Assembly: GCA_014338405.1 (NCBI GenBank)
Contig: JTDE01001109.1
Location: forward strand, 1 to 64,000
Direction of reading: 5' to 3'
DNA: 64,000 nt
Origin: Paragonimus skrjabini miyazakii
Lineage: Eukaryota; Platyhelminthes; Trematoda; Plagiorchiida; Troglotrematidae
Positions within the stretch are counted from its first letter, which is position 1. The number at the start of each line of letters is the position of its first letter. The notes below the pieces were generated by a model. That model was given only the letters and a program-made list of their open reading frames with translations, had not been told where the DNA came from and did not search any database. Made by a program: the position numbers and the translations under genes. This document shows, piece after piece, positions 60,665 through 64,000 of this stretch.

Positions 60665-60962
60665 GATTGGAGTTAATAGGATAGTTACTGTCCCCTATCA
60701 AGACGATCGAGTAACCTGATCACAAGCGAAAGTGGTTAATCGTTCAGATATGATAATTCAGTCGTGCCTAGTGTGAGGTCAGTGGTGCAGTGGTTAACAC
60801 GATAGCCTCATGAAAGCGTAGTCGAATTCCTAGTCTTGGTCATGGCAAGAATATGCACTACTGATGAGCTCTAATAAAAACAACTCGAATTCAACGGTTC
60901 TATTCGAAAGGGGCTGACCGGAAAGACTATCTGAGTGCAAAGGTTGTGATCACATGTGAGTG
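60665..60962 (+). repeat. Hammerhead-SINE family, sense copy
   Basis: On the plus strand: 5' end GGAGTTAATAGGATAGTTAC, A-box region GTGAGGTCAGTGGTGCAGTG, head GAAAGCGTAGTCGAATTCC with the B-box-like part, then ATGCACTACTGATGAGCTC (core at 60861-60868). After stem II the expected CGAAAC has become CAACTCGAA, so the catalytic GAA is displaced. The 3' end is poorly defined near 60960. Confidence 0.7.
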
Positions 60963-63960
60963 ATGTTCAGTTTGAAGTGGCACCTCACTGCGTTGACGTA
61001 CAGGTTATATGCTGCTTTCGATACACAGATCACGGAATCTCCATGAACTTTCAACGTCTAGTTTGCCATAAATGTTATGCCATGCATAAAGATAAAAGTC
61101 AGCCGAAGACGCTGACTGGGCTTTTCCACCTGTGCTCCAGACAACTTTGAGACGTTTCCCTCGTCACTCATCGATTTATCCAACTTGTATGGTCCAATTT
61201 GGCTACAATATGTACTAGCCCAATCAACCAATTGATACATGAGCGAGATACTTAGAAAATGGCTTGTTGCAACATTTTGGAGTAAACCGTTTCGGAAAAA
61301 GGTTAAAAAAGACGGAATAAACTGATAACGGGATGATCAAGCACGTTGACTCCATAAAAGTAAACTACTCAAAGGTTTGACCGAATTCACCGTTATTCAG
61401 ACGGAGTCGGTACCTTATACCTGTTTGAAGTTAAGTCTACTTGAGTGGCGTCACATGACAAGGGTACCAATGGCTCCAACAGTTTAGCAGTTCAGCTATG
61501 CGACCACAAGGGAGAAAGACAGACAAAAATAATAACTCATTTGCGAAAAACATTCGCCGCTTTTAATAATTGAAGGTTTTTTTAAAACAGCATAGTCAGT
61601 AAGGAACGCTTGTGATAATGTACAGAAATTCATGATGCCTCGTTACTCCGGGCCTGCGGATTCAGCTGGGACTGAGAAGCGCAGCAGACATATTTTACAA
61701 TTAAGTCTACTTATGTGGATGTCATATCGAGAATAACTGTCCAAGCCTTCTGGATGGCAACACTTGTGAAACGGAGGGTGTACAACATGTGAACTATGAT
61801 CAATAAATGTACAAACGGTATACTATAACAAACTTTAGTAATTTAGGATTTCTAGGCAGACTGCGATTCCGCACCTTTCTGTCGCATGTTCCTTGCCGTT
61901 TACTATTTTCGACAGACCCCAATGAATATGAGAAGCATAGCACAATGAAACCATAAATTATTCATTACTTTATATTTTCCGTGCACTTGACTTATTTAGT
62001 TGCGTGCCCAGTGGAAGGAACCTTTTTGTTAGTAGACGGATACTAGTCACTTTTGAGTAACGATCGAAAGATAGTTTGTAATGCTCAATTATTTGGAACC
62101 CACAGGTCAAGTAAGCGAATGAAGACGCAGAACTAAGCTGCCACACCTCAAGTATGTACAAACAAGAGCAACCCCATTAACCTTGTCTCGTCTCAGTGTA
62201 ATCAATTACAAATATATTCCTGGTATGTGTACAGGTGATAGGCACGAAGTATTCTACACAACGGTTCTCGATTTGTAGGAAGATGACGTAAGCAAACATT
62301 CACGGAGAATAAACGACTTCTCCAAGTGTGTTGTCGCACTCTGCAATTGTTCTACAAACTATACAATCGATTTGCTATTTAGGTTTCAACAAGAGTTACC
62401 AAAGCGGATGTGTTCATCGGTAAGGATAATGTGTAAATGATACACGCTTCTTTGTCACGAGCACTCAGTCCAATCGGATGGATCATGTTACTGATAAAAA
62501 GGTTTGGACGGAAATAGAAAGACCCGTGCTCCTCATTTGCCCAGGAATGTTAAAAAACAAAGGTAAAGCGGCAGTCGCGTCAAGTTTTTTTTAAACCTCT
62601 GCTATAAGGATAACTTAGATTGTACGGTCGTGGCCTACCAGTGATGCTCTACAAATTTGATTGAGACGCCTATTAAAATATCACATTATCCATTAAGTAA
62701 ACTTAAATGGAGAGCTGTCTGTAATGGTTATACTGTAAATGAAAGTAAATTTGGTTTGGAACTTAGAACAGTCTCTAGTGTTAAGTGTCGAAATATATAA
62801 CCTATCTCAGCTTGAATATATTGCTCTGTGTATTAAAAGTGCGTGTGTTACAGGATCCTTCTGCATAACAAAAAGCCGAAACTCATAATGAAAGGAGTAA
62901 CAACAGTGAAAAAGGGACCGGTCTTTGAAATTAAATTCTAAACTGAACATAATGATTTAGAGGCATATAAAAGCATGTGGTTGATTATAACGCCGACTTT
63001 CGGTGCTAGAGAATTCACCTAAGATGGTGTCTTATGCAGCTGTGTTTCCTCAAGTGCATTTTCAAGCAACTTCATATGATTACTGATAGAGTTAGGTGTA
63101 CATACTGTGGCGTCGCGGTTAGCATTAACCTCAGTCGATTAGTCACTCGACGGTCAAACACAATTCACAACACAGATGTCCTTGGCCAAGGTCACACCCA
63201 GTCACACCTTCCTCGTGTTCAGCCTCATCCATGTGAACCCCATTCTCTGGCACGTGCTGGTCTCAAGCCCCTGTGAGCCAGGGCAACGTAGCAAGGGCGA
63301 TACCACGGTGCATAACTCGGTCATCTGTACAAAGTTCTGCCTACGAAAGCATTCATAATCTTCTCACTCTCATACCGTCTGGATTTACCATATCCCGTCC
63401 CATCAGCGTAACGTTGGACATAACTGATCTAGCTTCTTGTCGCCAGTAAGTTTAAACAGTTTATTTTCACAACCATATCGTTCTATTCACTGTTCACAAT
63501 AGGTTCCTATTTTTCTCCCTGATATTAGTAGTATATAGATAATAGTCAGCTAAAATTTGTATTAACCCGCATTAACTCACTAAAATAGTAACCGTTCAAG
63601 ATCTCTTCAGCGCGATGAAAGAGGAAGCAGCTCTAAACGAATCTCCTCTCGTCTTCAGTACATCAGTGATTCAGAGCCAATTGACTACAGTGAAGAGTTC
63701 TTTTCAGTCAAATAAGCAACGTATATCTGACAACGCTTTTGACGCCCATGACTACAAACACCCAACTACAGAAAATACGAACTAAACCATTTTGAAATCA
63801 TACTCGTCGACTATAAGGCTGACTTTAATAATAAAGCTCCAAGGATAGACTTTCGATGACTATTAACCATTGGCTGAACGAGCTAACTGACCTATTGTTA
63901 CGAGTGGTTAATCAGGGAAGTTGTTTATATCTTGACAGAATAAACAGAGTAGGGGTTATC
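60963..63960. other. Unannotated stretch
   Basis: No gene or repeat is recognised. A GC-richer patch at about 63100-63330 keeps one frame open for 80 codons (HTQSHLPRVQPHPCEPHS), without a known domain. Confidence 0.35.
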
Positions 63961-63967
63961 GATTGGA

Positions 63968-64000
63968 GTTAACAGACAGTAACTGTGTCTCCATTTCGAG
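63968..64000 (+). repeat. 5' end of another hammerhead-SINE copy at the window edge
   Basis: GGAGTTAACAGACAGTAACTG followed by TGTCTCC...TCGAG matches the 5' ends of the copies at 60.67 kb and at 54.12 kb. The window ends before the head. Confidence 0.45.

Overview
This window looks like repeat-rich, moderately AT-rich nuclear DNA of a flatworm, most likely a digenean trematode. The case rests on the repeats: RTE-type LINEs resembling fluke SR2-type elements, a second LINE family ending in a zinc finger, a Ty3/Gypsy element with a CsRn1-like gag and short LTRs, Penelope-like elements, and tRNA-headed SINEs carrying a hammerhead-ribozyme-like core as in schistosome Sm-alpha repeats. There are no bacterial operons and no long intact ORFs. 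Species cannot be set from the sequence alone.

One host gene can be traced. It is a FERM-domain protein gene on the minus strand, with seven supported exons: 48337-48240, 45003-44877, 44459-44372, 39143-39047, 33360-33297, 25570-25482 and 23473-23123. All have GT-AG borders, and intron phases agree at every junction except one (exon at 44.4 kb to exon at 39.1 kb). Together they give most of FERM lobes F2 and F3 followed by an acidic, Ser-rich tail. Lobe F1 and the end of the gene were not found, so the gene covers at least 25 kb.

Most of the recognisable transposon load between 23 and 48 kb lies inside its introns. The contents are an inverted pair of LTRs (24.5-25.3 kb), a Gypsy element (26.6-30.6 kb, with a 100-N assembly gap) abutting a Penelope-like relic (30.6-31.8 kb), a tRNA-derived SINE (32.7 kb), an RTE LINE (34.5-35.7 kb), a second-family LINE (36.1-38.8 kb), an unclassified repeat (39.9-40.4 kb), a lone LTR (41 kb) and a Gypsy integrase relic (45.6-47.0 kb).

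Left of the gene (1-23 kb) is mostly unannotatable sequence. It holds a SINE with a hammerhead-like motif at the window start, a fold-back element (4.66-4.9 kb), an RTE fragment (5.25-5.8 kb), a Penelope GIY-YIG fragment (8.5-8.8 kb), a Tc1/mariner remnant (15.4 kb) and SINE copies. Right of the gene (49-60 kb) are two near-full-length but dead RTE copies in opposite orientations. The first (49.3-53.4 kb) is interrupted by SINEs, one of which is itself split by another repeat. A second copy of the zinc-finger LINE lies at 58.4-59.6 kb. The last 4 kb shows little apart from a SINE and the first bases of another at the window edge.

The most interesting signal is the SINE family (at least seven loci). 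Its pol III B-box-like segment would overlap the 5' arm of a hammerhead fold whose core lies about 40 bases downstream. The same layout appears in a different SINE at the window start. No complete, undamaged ribozyme is present here, so function is an inference.
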